A DNA stretch of 38,991 nt from Desulfobacterales bacterium (GTDB lineage Bacteria; Desulfobacterota; Desulfobacteria; Desulfobacterales; C00003060): assembly GCA_030616425.1 (NCBI GenBank), contig JAUWXJ010000002.1, positions 1 to 38,991 of the forward strand, written 5' to 3'. The notes beneath the pieces are model-generated. The model worked only from the letters and a program-made list of their open reading frames with translations. It was not told the DNA's origin and did no database searches. A program made the translations under genes and the position numbers. Of this stretch, positions 31,747-38,991 are shown in pieces. Within the stretch, counting starts at the first letter, position 1. The number at the start of each line of letters is the position of its first letter.

Positions 31747-34143
31747 ATGCGAGCTATAGACAAAACATACGATGCGGATAAAATAAAGGTCTTAGAAGGG
31801 CTCAGCGCGGTCAGGAAAACACCCTCCATGTACATTGGAAACCTTGATGTGGAGGGCCTGCACCACCTTGTCTATGAGGTGATAGACAATAGCGTGGATG
31901 AAGCGTTAGCAGGATACTGCGATGACATTAAGGTTTCGATTCATTCGGACAACAGCATCTCGGTGGACGATAACGGAAGGGGAATACCGGTAGGAATTCA
32001 CAAGACCGAGAAGATTCCAGCAGTTGAGGTTGTTATGACGAAGCTTCACGCTGGAGGAAAGTTTGATCATGACTCTTATAAGGTATCTGGTGGATTGCAC
32101 GGAGTGGGTGTGTCTGTTGTAAATGCACTTTCGAGCCTTCTTGAGGTAGAAATTCGTTCAGGAGGAAAGGTTTATTATCAGTCTTATGAGAAAGGAAAAC
32201 GTGCCTGTCCAGTCGAGGTTATAGGAAAGACCAAGAGGACGGGGACGAGGGTACACTTCAGGCCAGATCCTGATATCTTCAAGACCAACGATTTCAGTTT
32301 TGACATCATATCCCAGCGATTGCGGGAACTTGCCTTCTTGAACAAGGGGCTCAAGATCGTGCTTGAAGACGAGCGAACAGACAAGAAGAAAGAATATTAT
32401 TACAAAGGGGGCATAGTATCGTTTGTAGAGTATCTGAACAAAGGAAGGACACCGCTCAACAAGAAGCCTATCTACATGGAAGCTGAAAGAGAGCATGTTT
32501 CTATGGAGGTGGCAATTCAGTACAACGATACGTATGCCGAACGGATCTTTTCCTTTGCCAACAATATAAAGACCCAGGAAGGTGGATCTCATGTGGTTGG
32601 GTTTAAGTCAGCCCTGACCCGCACCATTAATCACTATGCATCTACTAATAATCTGCCCAAAACCCTTCAGGAGAAATTAAGCGGCGAGGACGTCAGAGAA
32701 GGGCTCACGGCTTTGATTAGCATTAAGCTGCGGGCTCCGCAATTTGAGGGTCAGACCAAGACAAAGCTTGGTAACAGCGAGGTCAAGGGGCTGGTGGAAG
32801 CCCTGGTAAACGAGAAGCTCGGTAGCTTTCTGGAGGAAAACCCGAGAGTAGCAAGAAAGATCATAGCAAAGGTTGTTGAGGCAGCAAGGGCCAGGGAGGC
32901 GGCTAGGCGAGCAAGAGACATAGCCAGAAAAAGGGGTACTTTGGCAGACGGGTCGCTTCCTGGAAAGCTGGCAGATTGCCAGGAGGCCGACCCTGCGGGA
33001 AGGGAGCTTTTTATCGTGGAGGGGGACTCGGCTGGTGGTAGTGCCAAACAGGGGAGAGATCGAAAGTTTCAAGCGGTGCTGCCCCTTAAGGGGAAGATAA
33101 TTAACGTCGAAAAGGCGCGGTTTGATAAGATGTTAAAAAGCGAGGAAATCAAGACGCTGATCACGGCGCTTGGGACAGGTATCGGCCGCGAGGAATATAA
33201 TATAGAAAGATTGCGGTACCACAAGATCATCATTATGACGGATGCGGATGTCGACGGATCCCATATCCGAACCCTTCTTCTGACATTCTTTTATCGCATG
33301 ATGCCCGACTTGATTGACAGGGGCTATCTCTACATTGCGCAGCCGCCGCTGTTTAGGGTTGGAAAGGGGAAGGGAGCTGTTTATATTAAGGACGAGGGCG
33401 ACCTTGATGAGTTTTTGATGAAGAGAGTTTGCCACGATAAGAAGGTTGTAGGGGACGAGGGGCATGTCTTGTTGGAGAGGGAAGGCCTCTATACGTTTCT
33501 TGGTAGACTTATAGACTATGGCAAGTCCATCAACAGGCTTGGGCGGCGCGGTTTTGACAGGGGCTTAATAGAGCTTTTGATCGAAAACAATGTAAAGAGT
33601 AGAGATTTTCTACAAGATAAAAAGAGAATGACAGCCCTGGTAAAGCGCATAGACTCACGTGGGTACCAGGTGGGAGAGCTACTCAGAGACGAGGAGCACA
33701 ATGTATATGAGTTGATGGTTGGCGCGGGTGGAAACGAGGCGATGCGGGTAAAGGTTGGTTGGGAGCTTATCTCTTCTGCGGACTTTCAGAAGGCAATTCT
33801 ATTGTGGAAAGACATCTCTTCCTTGGATAGGCCCCCTTTTGAGGTTCATCATGACGGCAAAGAGGCTGTTTCGATAGACGGCAAAGACAGGCTCCTTGAG
33901 TATCTTTTGGGAGAGGCCAAGAAAGGGCTTTCAATCCAGCGCTATAAAGGGTTGGGGGAAATGAATCCCGATCAGCTCTGGGAGACAACCATGGATCCGC
34001 AAGGGCGGACCCTCCTGAAAGTTAAGGTAGAGGACATGTTTGAGGCACACGAGATCTTCACGGTGTTAATGGGTAACGAGGTGGATCCCAGGCGACAATT
34101 CATAGAGAAGAATGCCTTGGAGGTCAGAAGGTTAGACACATAA
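31747..34143 (+). CDS. gyrB: DNA gyrase subunit B
   Basis: The protein has 798 residues. The GHKL ATPase includes DNSVDEALAG, DDNGRGIPV and GGLHGVGVSVVNALS; the TOPRIM domain has EGDSAGGSAKQGRDRKFQAVL (beginning near residue 425) and TDADVDGSHIRTL. The C-terminus has RYKGLGEMNPDQLWETTMDP and ends in RRQFIEKNALEVRRLDT. I chose the ATG at 31747 because GAGGGTG lies six bases upstream; it begins two bases after dnaN, so the two are coupled. It introduces negative supercoils with GyrA. A longer insert between TOPRIM and the C-terminal part is within the normal range. Confidence 0.96.
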   Translation: MRAIDKTYDADKIKVLEGLSAVRKTPSMYIGNLDVEGLHHLVYEVIDNSVDEALAGYCDDIKVSIHSDNSISVDDNGRGIPVGIHKTEKIPAVEVVMTKLHAGGKFDHDSYKVSGGLHGVGVSVVNALSSLLEVEIRSGGKVYYQSYEKGKRACPVEVIGKTKRTGTRVHFRPDPDIFKTNDFSFDIISQRLRELAFLNKGLKIVLEDERTDKKKEYYYKGGIVSFVEYLNKGRTPLNKKPIYMEAEREHVSMEVAIQYNDTYAERIFSFANNIKTQEGGSHVVGFKSALTRTINHYASTNNLPKTLQEKLSGEDVREGLTALISIKLRAPQFEGQTKTKLGNSEVKGLVEALVNEKLGSFLEENPRVARKIIAKVVEAARAREAARRARDIARKRGTLADGSLPGKLADCQEADPAGRELFIVEGDSAGGSAKQGRDRKFQAVLPLKGKIINVEKARFDKMLKSEEIKTLITALGTGIGREEYNIERLRYHKIIIMTDADVDGSHIRTLLLTFFYRMMPDLIDRGYLYIAQPPLFRVGKGKGAVYIKDEGDLDEFLMKRVCHDKKVVGDEGHVLLEREGLYTFLGRLIDYGKSINRLGRRGFDRGLIELLIENNVKSRDFLQDKKRMTALVKRIDSRGYQVGELLRDEEHNVYELMVGAGGNEAMRVKVGWELISSADFQKAILLWKDISSLDRPPFEVHHDGKEAVSIDGKDRLLEYLLGEAKKGLSIQRYKGLGEMNPDQLWETTMDPQGRTLLKVKVEDMFEAHEIFTVLMGNEVDPRRQFIEKNALEVRRLDT

Positions 34144-34247
34144 CTAGGTGTGCAGCAAGCCGGGCCGCCCTCTGCCGCGTGATGTGCGGGTACAAGACAC
34201 GATCATCGTTCTGTGGGCGGAGGCTCGCACCCGGATAGAACACGGTT

Positions 34248-34982
34248 ATGCGGTTGGTTTCAATAGAGGCTAGGGATTTGCCGGATGCTTGGTTTCAGTG
34301 CGTCTATGAGATCATGGACAAGGGCCATGAATATGTAATTGATCATGGCAGCTATGCCGGACAGAAGCGTCTTGAGTTTGACTATGTTACGGCTCATATC
34401 AGATATCCTGGTGTGCGGCCCCTAATACCTGATATTCCTCCATCTCTGGGTATACCTAATCCGGTTGCTAATGGGTATATTGAAGAGTACCTTCCTTATT
34501 TGATGACCCCGAAAAAGGAGCCGAATGAGGACTATACGTATGGAGAGCGCCTTGCGGGCTGGTCGTATCTTGCACTAGCGGACGGAGGGAGCCCAGGGGG
34601 TGGCCCCTTAGACGGAAAGGTCGAAAGGCGCGTGGTAAACCAGATCGAGGAGGTCGTCAGGATGTACAGAACCAAGGGGTATGGTACAAATCAGGCGGCC
34701 ATGACCGTTTCGGTTCCATCCGATATTGTCCTTGGTGACCCGCCCTGCCTACGCCACATCGATACACGCATCCAGGAGGGGAAGCTTCATTTCATGGTCT
34801 ATTTCAGATCTTGGGATTTGTGGAATGGATTTCCAGCCAACCTAGGCGGAATTCAGCTCCTGAAGGAATACATGGCAGCAGAGATTGGTGTGGAAGACGG
34901 CGAGATAATTGCAGCCAGCAAAGGGCTTCACCTGTATGACTATGTCTGGGAGCTGGCCCGCCTTCGCACGATGCGTACCTGA
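34248..34982 (+). CDS. methanogen-type thymidylate synthase-like protein
   Basis: A 244-residue protein with the thymidylate synthase fold signature. The catalytic cysteine is in GDPPCLRH (C167), and YFRSWDLWNGFPANLGGIQ (about 185-203) matches the YQRSxDxxLGxPFN block of ThyA. GLHLYDYVWE near the C-terminus matches the HIY block that binds dUMP. It is shorter than bacterial ThyA and closer in layout to the archaeal (methanogen) type. It should convert dUMP to dTMP with a folate or pterin carrier; dCMP hydroxymethylation is an alternative. The ribosome site is weak, so the start is uncertain. It lies between gyrB and the rpmH block. Confidence 0.8.
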   Translation: MRLVSIEARDLPDAWFQCVYEIMDKGHEYVIDHGSYAGQKRLEFDYVTAHIRYPGVRPLIPDIPPSLGIPNPVANGYIEEYLPYLMTPKKEPNEDYTYGERLAGWSYLALADGGSPGGGPLDGKVERRVVNQIEEVVRMYRTKGYGTNQAAMTVSVPSDIVLGDPPCLRHIDTRIQEGKLHFMVYFRSWDLWNGFPANLGGIQLLKEYMAAEIGVEDGEIIAASKGLHLYDYVWELARLRTMRT

Positions 34983-35025
34983 GGACCCCTCAAATCCGTG
35001 ATCTTGAGATATCAGGGACCTGTTA

Positions 35026-35274
35026 TCAGATTATCACGCGGACCTGCTCGGCTCCCCGGACCACCTTGGTTCCTACGGTCGTTGCGCAGAGAGTGCATAG
35101 ATACTCGTACTTATCCCCCTCAGGAAGGACCAAAAGCAAGCGCTTGCGCACAGGAACAGCGCGACTGCATTTGGGACAAAAAAGCTCAGTTGCGTCAAAT
35201 TCCCTGAACGTTTCGCGGTTTGCAGGCCCTGTTGAAGCTGGTTGGCGTTGATTTACAAAAAAGCTGTGTTGCAT
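35026..35274 (-). CDS. small zinc-ribbon protein
   Basis: An 82-residue protein on the minus strand, starting MQHSFFVNQRQP, with GGAG nine bases upstream. It has two Cys pairs, CPKC and CTLC, spaced about 28 residues apart as in a zinc ribbon. The frame continues 47 codons further upstream without a good start. I do not recognise a function. Such short zinc proteins are common next to core genes in this phylum. It is convergent with the thymidylate synthase gene and divergent from rpmH. Confidence 0.6.
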   Translation of the reverse strand: MQHSFFVNQRQPASTGPANRETFREFDATELFCPKCSRAVPVRKRLLLVLPEGDKYEYLCTLCATTVGTKVVRGAEQVRVII

Positions 35275-35404
35275 GTTTGTGGACTCCAGGGATTCGACCA
35301 CTTTTTTGAAAATATAGTTGTTTGGTCGAATATTGTCAACCAGCGACCAGTTGCTGAGCCTTCTGGACCTTTGACTTGAGCAGCTGAGCTGTGTTGACCG
35401 GCCT

Positions 35405-35439
35405 GCTCCCCGCAAGCCCCGCCTGGAAGGGCGGGGAGC
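35405..35439. repeat. GC-rich palindrome before rpmH
   Basis: GCTCCCCGC (35405-35413) pairs with GCGGGGAGC (35431-35439), and an inner CCCCGCC/GGGCGGG stem competes with it. The first 17 bases equal those at 945-961. A T-run follows at 35447-35453 on the plus strand, so it could stop plus-strand read-through toward rpmH. Confidence 0.6.
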
Positions 35440-35498
35440 TTCACTATTTTTTTCAAAGATGGGGGGTTGATGGCTCTAAAGAAGACGGTGTAAAAGGC

Positions 35499-35526
35499 TT
35501 GACATGATGAGCACATTATGTGTAAA
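35499..35526 (+). promoter_or_regulatory. candidate rpmH promoter
   Basis: TTGACA at 35499-35504 has an AT-rich but poor -10 (TGTAAA) 16 bases later, about 90 bases before rpmH. It would drive the rpmH-rnpA-yidD-yidC-jag block. Confidence 0.4.
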
Positions 35527-35617
35527 AAACAAAGCTTTAGTCGATTTGACCATGGTCGCTGTCGCACGCCAGGGAAAGGAAAAAGTGTCAATCAGGCCGG
35601 CACAAAGGTAACAGGCA

Positions 35618-35752
35618 ATGAAACGAACCTATCAGCCGAGCAGAATTAAGCGTCGCAGAGACCACGGATTCCTGTCGAGGATGTCCACCAAGCAGGGAAG
35701 AAAAATCATAAGACGCCGTCGCGCGAAAGGGAGAAAACGCTTGACTGTATGA
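35618..35752 (+). CDS. rpmH: 50S ribosomal protein L34
   Basis: A 44-residue, highly basic protein, MKRTYQPSRIKRRRDHGF at the start and RAKGRKRLTV at the end, is the full canonical L34. It binds 23S rRNA in the large ribosomal subunit. It lies 15 bases before rnpA in the conserved rpmH-rnpA-yidD-yidC-jag order. Confidence 0.97.
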   Translation: MKRTYQPSRIKRRRDHGFLSRMSTKQGRKIIRRRRAKGRKRLTV

Positions 35753-35767
35753 GGGGTTAGAGACGCT

Positions 35768-36148
35768 GTGAAGGCTTTTTCCTTAAGAAAGTCAGAGCGA
35801 CTTTTGAGACCTGCTGATTTTGGGAAGCTCTTCAAACACGGCAGCAGGATTGACAGCGACTATTTTACTGTAGTTTACGCCCCGAATGGTCTTGGGAAAT
35901 TGCGCTTGGGGGTTACGGTAGGCAGGAGAGTTGGGGGTGCCGTGATACGGAATCGTGTCAAGCGGCTGGTGCGAGAGCATTTTCGTCTCCACAAGGCATT
36001 GTTTGGTGACAGCTATGATGTGAATGTCATAGCAAAAGGTGGCTCTTCTGGTCTGTCATCTCAGCAGATTAGGGGGGCGCTGGAAGCTATAGTTCGGGAT
36101 ATATTAAGGGATTGCAAGGATGAGGCCGTTTCTGCTTGCACTCATTAG
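35768..36148 (+). CDS. rnpA: ribonuclease P protein component
   Basis: A 126-residue basic protein with the RNase P signature RNRVKRLVREHFR at about 61-73. It helps the RNA subunit remove 5' leaders from tRNA precursors. The start is a GTG 15 bases after rpmH, a common arrangement, and the 3' end overlaps yidD by 29 bases. Confidence 0.95.
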   Translation: MKAFSLRKSERLLRPADFGKLFKHGSRIDSDYFTVVYAPNGLGKLRLGVTVGRRVGGAVIRNRVKRLVREHFRLHKALFGDSYDVNVIAKGGSSGLSSQQIRGALEAIVRDILRDCKDEAVSACTH

Positions 36149-36329
36149 AGTCTATCAATACATCCTATCACCACTCTTCACACCGGCATGTCGCTTTTAC
36201 CCAACCTGCTCGGAGTATGCATTCCAGGCTGTAAGACGATATGGTACATTGAGAGGGTCCTGGATGACTCTGAGGAGGGTCTTGCGGTGCCACCCCTTTC
36301 ACACAGGCGGGGTTGATCCTGTTCCATAG
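36120..36329 (+). CDS. yidD: membrane protein insertion efficiency factor YidD
   Basis: A 69-residue protein with the family core YILSPLFTPACRFYPTCSEYA and the end CHPFHTGGVDPVP, both diagnostic of YidD. Two conserved cysteines lie in ACRFYPTCS. It is peripheral to the inner membrane and assists YidC-dependent insertion. It overlaps the end of rnpA, so it is probably translationally coupled. Confidence 0.94.
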   Translation: MRPFLLALIRVYQYILSPLFTPACRFYPTCSEYAFQAVRRYGTLRGSWMTLRRVLRCHPFHTGGVDPVP

Positions 36330-36400
36330 AAAAGAGCGGGTTCAGCCGTATTGCCCAAGCTGTTCTTGAGGACCCCATTTCGTTCAAGGAGAAGCGATCC

Positions 36401-38062
36401 ATGTCAATGGAATTGAGGATGTTGTTGGCAATAGTTATGTCATTTATTGTATTCTTCTTGTACCAGGCGCTCTTTGTAAAAGAGGCCCCGTTGGAAAAGA
36501 AGAAGATAGCCGAAAGAGCACAAGATGCAGAAACCCAGCCCCCTGTATGGGACAAAGACACGAGGGCTATTGATAAAAAGCCCTTGGAAGTAGAAGTGGC
36601 GATCCCGAAGCCGGTGCGACAAGCGAGAATCGTAACAGTTTCAACCCCCCTTTATGTGGCAGAATTTACGGAAAATAATGGAACCCTAAAAGGGTTTAAG
36701 TTAAGAAACTATAAGGAATCTTTCGCACCCGGAGCCCCCATGAAGGAACTCATCCAATTGCCGGATGAGCACGGACCAAGCCTGGGAGTCTCTTTCATGG
36801 GAGAACCCGTAAAGGGGTTGAATGAAGCGGTTTTTGATGCAGGCACCGAAGCCAGTGTTATTAATGTCACCGAAAGGCCCAAACAGCTGACCTTTCAGTG
36901 GAGATCGGCAGATGGGGTTACTATTTTCAAAACCTATACCTTTTTACCAGAGACTTATGAAATCGGATTGGAGATTAAGGTTAGAAACCTTTCACCTCGG
37001 GCTATAGATGAGAATTTGACTATTTCGCTAAGGAATAGCCTCAAAGAGGCTGACAAATCGAGATATGTCTTCTCCGGTCCTGCGGCTTTGATCGACGGAG
37101 AGCTTAAGGAGATCAAGATTAAGAAAATTGCCGATCAAGACAAATATACGGGCCGCATAACGTGGGTGGCTTATGAGGGCCAGTATTTTGTGTCAGCTAT
37201 TATTCCCAAAGAGGATCGGGAAGCGGCAATGAGGCTTGCAACACCGGCGGAGGTCCTCGAGACCACATATATAGATCCATCAGGACCTGTACTGCCCCAA
37301 ACAGAGCGGACTTACCAGTACGGTGTCTATTTTGGACCCAAGAGCCTTGAAGCGCTCGGTGCGGTGGACACGGACTTTGCAAAAATTGTAGATTTTGGAT
37401 TCTTTGACATCATCGCAAAGCCGTTGATGCATGCCATGAACTTCCTGTATCGGTTCGTTCCCAACTATGGCCTTGTCATCATGATTATCACGATAGTTGT
37501 AAAGGGGCTCTTCTGGCCGCTGAGCAACAAAAGCTATCAGTCCATGAGCCAGATGAAAAAGTTGCAGCCAAAGATGGCAGAGATTCGGGCCAAGTACAAG
37601 GACGACAAGAAGAAGATGAACCAGGAAATAATGAACCTTTACAAGCTGTATAAGATTAACCCCTTGGGTGGCTGTCTCCCGATGGTTTTGCAGATACCTG
37701 TATTTTTTGCGTTTTACAAGATGTTGTACCAGGCCATTGAACTGAGACATGCGCCGTTCTTTTTATGGATCAATGATCTGTCTGCCCCTGACCGGTTGTT
37801 TAGCTTTAACTTCAAAATACCGTTGATGGCACCACCCTACGGGATCCCCGTGTTAACCGTTATTATGGGTGCATCGATGTTTTTGCAACAGAAGATGTCT
37901 CCGCCACCAGGGGATCCCACACAGGCAAAGATGATGATGTTGATGCCGATTTTTTTCACGGTAATATTTGTAAACTTCCCGTCAGGGCTTGTCTTGTACT
38001 GGCTGGTAAACAACCTTCTTTCTATGGTTCAGCAGCGCTATGTTACCAAGAGAACAGGTTAA
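36401..38062 (+). CDS. yidC: membrane protein insertase YidC
   Basis: The 553-residue protein has an N-terminal anchor (about 6-24), a large periplasmic beta domain (about 70-340) and the five-helix insertase core (about 345-550). The core includes NYGLVIMIITIVVKGLFWPLSN with its conserved functional arginine or lysine region, the charged loop MKKLQPKMAEIRAKYKDDKKKMNQE, and INPLGGCLPMVLQIPVFFAFYKML (each given by start of block). It inserts and folds inner-membrane proteins alone or with SecYEG. AAGGAG lies nine bases before the ATG; a second ATG two codons later is possible. This is the Gram-negative-length form. Confidence 0.96.
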   Translation: MSMELRMLLAIVMSFIVFFLYQALFVKEAPLEKKKIAERAQDAETQPPVWDKDTRAIDKKPLEVEVAIPKPVRQARIVTVSTPLYVAEFTENNGTLKGFKLRNYKESFAPGAPMKELIQLPDEHGPSLGVSFMGEPVKGLNEAVFDAGTEASVINVTERPKQLTFQWRSADGVTIFKTYTFLPETYEIGLEIKVRNLSPRAIDENLTISLRNSLKEADKSRYVFSGPAALIDGELKEIKIKKIADQDKYTGRITWVAYEGQYFVSAIIPKEDREAAMRLATPAEVLETTYIDPSGPVLPQTERTYQYGVYFGPKSLEALGAVDTDFAKIVDFGFFDIIAKPLMHAMNFLYRFVPNYGLVIMIITIVVKGLFWPLSNKSYQSMSQMKKLQPKMAEIRAKYKDDKKKMNQEIMNLYKLYKINPLGGCLPMVLQIPVFFAFYKMLYQAIELRHAPFFLWINDLSAPDRLFSFNFKIPLMAPPYGIPVLTVIMGASMFLQQKMSPPPGDPTQAKMMMLMPIFFTVIFVNFPSGLVLYWLVNNLLSMVQQRYVTKRTG

Positions 38063-38081
38063 TGACGGAGGTGTTAATCGA

Positions 38082-38801
38082 ATGTCGGCTAGCTATGAAT
38101 TTGAGGGAAAAACAAAAGAAGGGGCAGTGAGGAAGGCATGCGAGGAGTTGGGCGTTTCTGAGGAGCAACTTGAAATTGAGATGCTTTCGTATGGCTCCAC
38201 AGGAATATTCGGACTAGTAGGTGCTAAGAAGGCAAAAATAAGGGTGACCCTGCGGGAAACTCCGGAAGTCAAGATTGATGAAGAGAAAGCCGACACAAGG
38301 GATGAGACAGAAGAGGTGGCAGAGATAGCTCAAAGAACCTTGGAAGAGATAATCTCTTTTATAGTAGATGATGCTAGCGTTACCGTTGCTAAACACTCTG
38401 ATAGTATTAGGCTTAGAATGGTGGCGAGCAACGCCGCTATCCTGATCGGTAGACATGGCAGGACGCTGGATGCCCTTCAGTATGTAGTTCGTAAGATTGT
38501 AAGGAAAAAGAAGGAAACACAAGTCAGGATCTCCTTTGATGTGGAAGGATATCGGGACAGACGAAAGGCGTCACTCACGCAGTTGGCCCTGCGCCTGGGA
38601 GAAAAGGTCAAGCGTTCCGGCAGGCCTGCCACCATTAGTCCTATGAATGCCTATGACCGAAGGATTGTACATATTGCATTGAAAGATGATGACTCGGTGA
38701 GAACCCAGAGCAGGGGTACTGGATTGTTCAGAAAGCTGGTTATATTTCCGCAGAAAAAGCGAGGAGAATCCGCAGCCCAGGTTACGAAGGGGAGCATATA
38801 A
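38082..38801 (+). CDS. jag: RNA-binding protein Jag/KhpB (Jag-N, KH, R3H)
   Basis: The ATG at 38082 is preceded by GGAGGTG at eight bases and gives 239 residues. Residues about 1-52 are the Jag N-terminal domain (YEFEGKTKEGAVRKACEELG, then GSTGIFGLVGAKKAKI). A KH domain follows (about 85-150, with AAILIGRHGRTLDALQYVVR), then an R3H domain (about 155-220: PMNAYDRRIVHIALK). Jag binds RNA and is genetically linked to yidC. The last six residues and the stop codon are encoded inside the repeat at 38782-38801, so the normal C-terminus may have been replaced by mobile-element sequence. Confidence 0.94.
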   Translation: MSASYEFEGKTKEGAVRKACEELGVSEEQLEIEMLSYGSTGIFGLVGAKKAKIRVTLRETPEVKIDEEKADTRDETEEVAEIAQRTLEEIISFIVDDASVTVAKHSDSIRLRMVASNAAILIGRHGRTLDALQYVVRKIVRKKKETQVRISFDVEGYRDRRKASLTQLALRLGEKVKRSGRPATISPMNAYDRRIVHIALKDDDSVRTQSRGTGLFRKLVIFPQKKRGESAAQVTKGSI

Positions 38802-38884
38802 CAGTTTACATTGAAACAGTCTGTTACCAAAACAGTCTGGCATCTAATAGCCCCCAAGGGGGATCTCTTTTTGAGGTCAGCTCA
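38782..38884. mobile_element. MITE-like repeat copy 2, overlapping the end of jag
   Basis: TTACGAAGGGGAGCATA at 38782-38798 matches the terminal repeat at 22580-22596 with one mismatch. The next about 50 bases match the inverted 22689-22744 segment, and 38851-38884 match the core at 22625-22657. The matching far terminal repeat is not seen before the window end. CCCCCAAGGGGG followed by ATCTCTTTTT could also act as a weak terminator. The last 100 bases of the window show no gene. Confidence 0.7.
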
Positions 38885-38991
38885 CTGAATATTGCCTGAC
38901 AAGTCCCTCAACGGCACCATATTCGGCATAAGGTCTTGACCCATTTACAAATGGCTACTGAGCTTGTATCCCACATTGACGTGTGCCTGGT

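Noticed and set aside
31486..33072. Minus-strand frames within dnaN and gyrB
   Set aside because: Shadows of strongly conserved genes.
1..38991. tRNA or rRNA genes
   Set aside because: None recognised by eye in the intergenic regions; a tRNAscan or Infernal run would be decisive.

Overview
The window looks like a chromosomal segment of an anaerobic member of the Desulfobacterota (old Deltaproteobacteria) capable of extracellular electron transfer. The basis is inference from gene content: a system I cytochrome c maturation cluster with the Cys-type CcmE known from sulfate reducers, very large multiheme cytochromes with an outer-membrane barrel, a tungstate (Tup) transporter, a methanogen-type thymidylate synthase and a short-form ThiC. 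No 16S or other phylogenetic marker was tested.

Layout. (1) Positions 1-3235, minus strand: ccmA-ccmB-ccmC-ccmD-ccmE-ccmF, with ccmF cut by the window edge. (2) 3236-3450: a divergent regulatory region with a sigma70-like promoter and perfect palindromes. (3) 3451-17898, plus strand: a ten-gene block that is the most interesting part. It encodes an NHL/SH3/LytR_C protein, a YVTN beta-propeller lipoprotein, a 708-residue outer-membrane barrel with a discoidin-like insert, three CsgG/GNA1162-like proteins, a SurA-like prolyl isomerase, a 26-heme putative lipoprotein cytochrome, a 16-heme periplasmic cytochrome and a secreted NHL propeller. Together they look like a complete trans-outer-membrane electron conduit plus its assembly and surface factors, next to the heme-attachment machinery it needs. 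(4) 17899-22350: a MITE-like element, then on the minus strand tupA-tupB-tupC, with tupC interrupted by an in-frame stop in Walker B, a zinc-finger/J-domain gene and a PyrE-like N-terminal remnant. (5) 22350-28820: an orphan minus-strand terminator, a second MITE-like repeat, a TolC-family protein, a CtpA protease, a YibQ-type divergent polysaccharide deacetylase and transaldolase. (6) 28825-38801: thiC, then an AT-rich spacer, dnaN, gyrB, a methanogen-type thymidylate synthase, a small zinc-ribbon protein and the rpmH-rnpA-yidD-yidC-jag block normally found near the chromosome origin, but without dnaA or recF. (7) The end of the window holds a second copy of the 22.6-kb repeat, which supplies the last codons of jag.

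How the parts work together (inference). Ccm attaches heme to the secreted apocytochromes. The SurA-like isomerase would help the barrel and cytochromes fold in the periplasm. The 16-heme protein would carry electrons through the periplasm, the barrel would house a conduit, and the 26-heme lipoprotein would extend outward. Tungstate uptake would serve W-dependent formate or aldehyde oxidoreductases, if tupC is functional. Several intergenic regions carry short inverted-repeat elements, so this is a mosaic, MITE-rich genome region.
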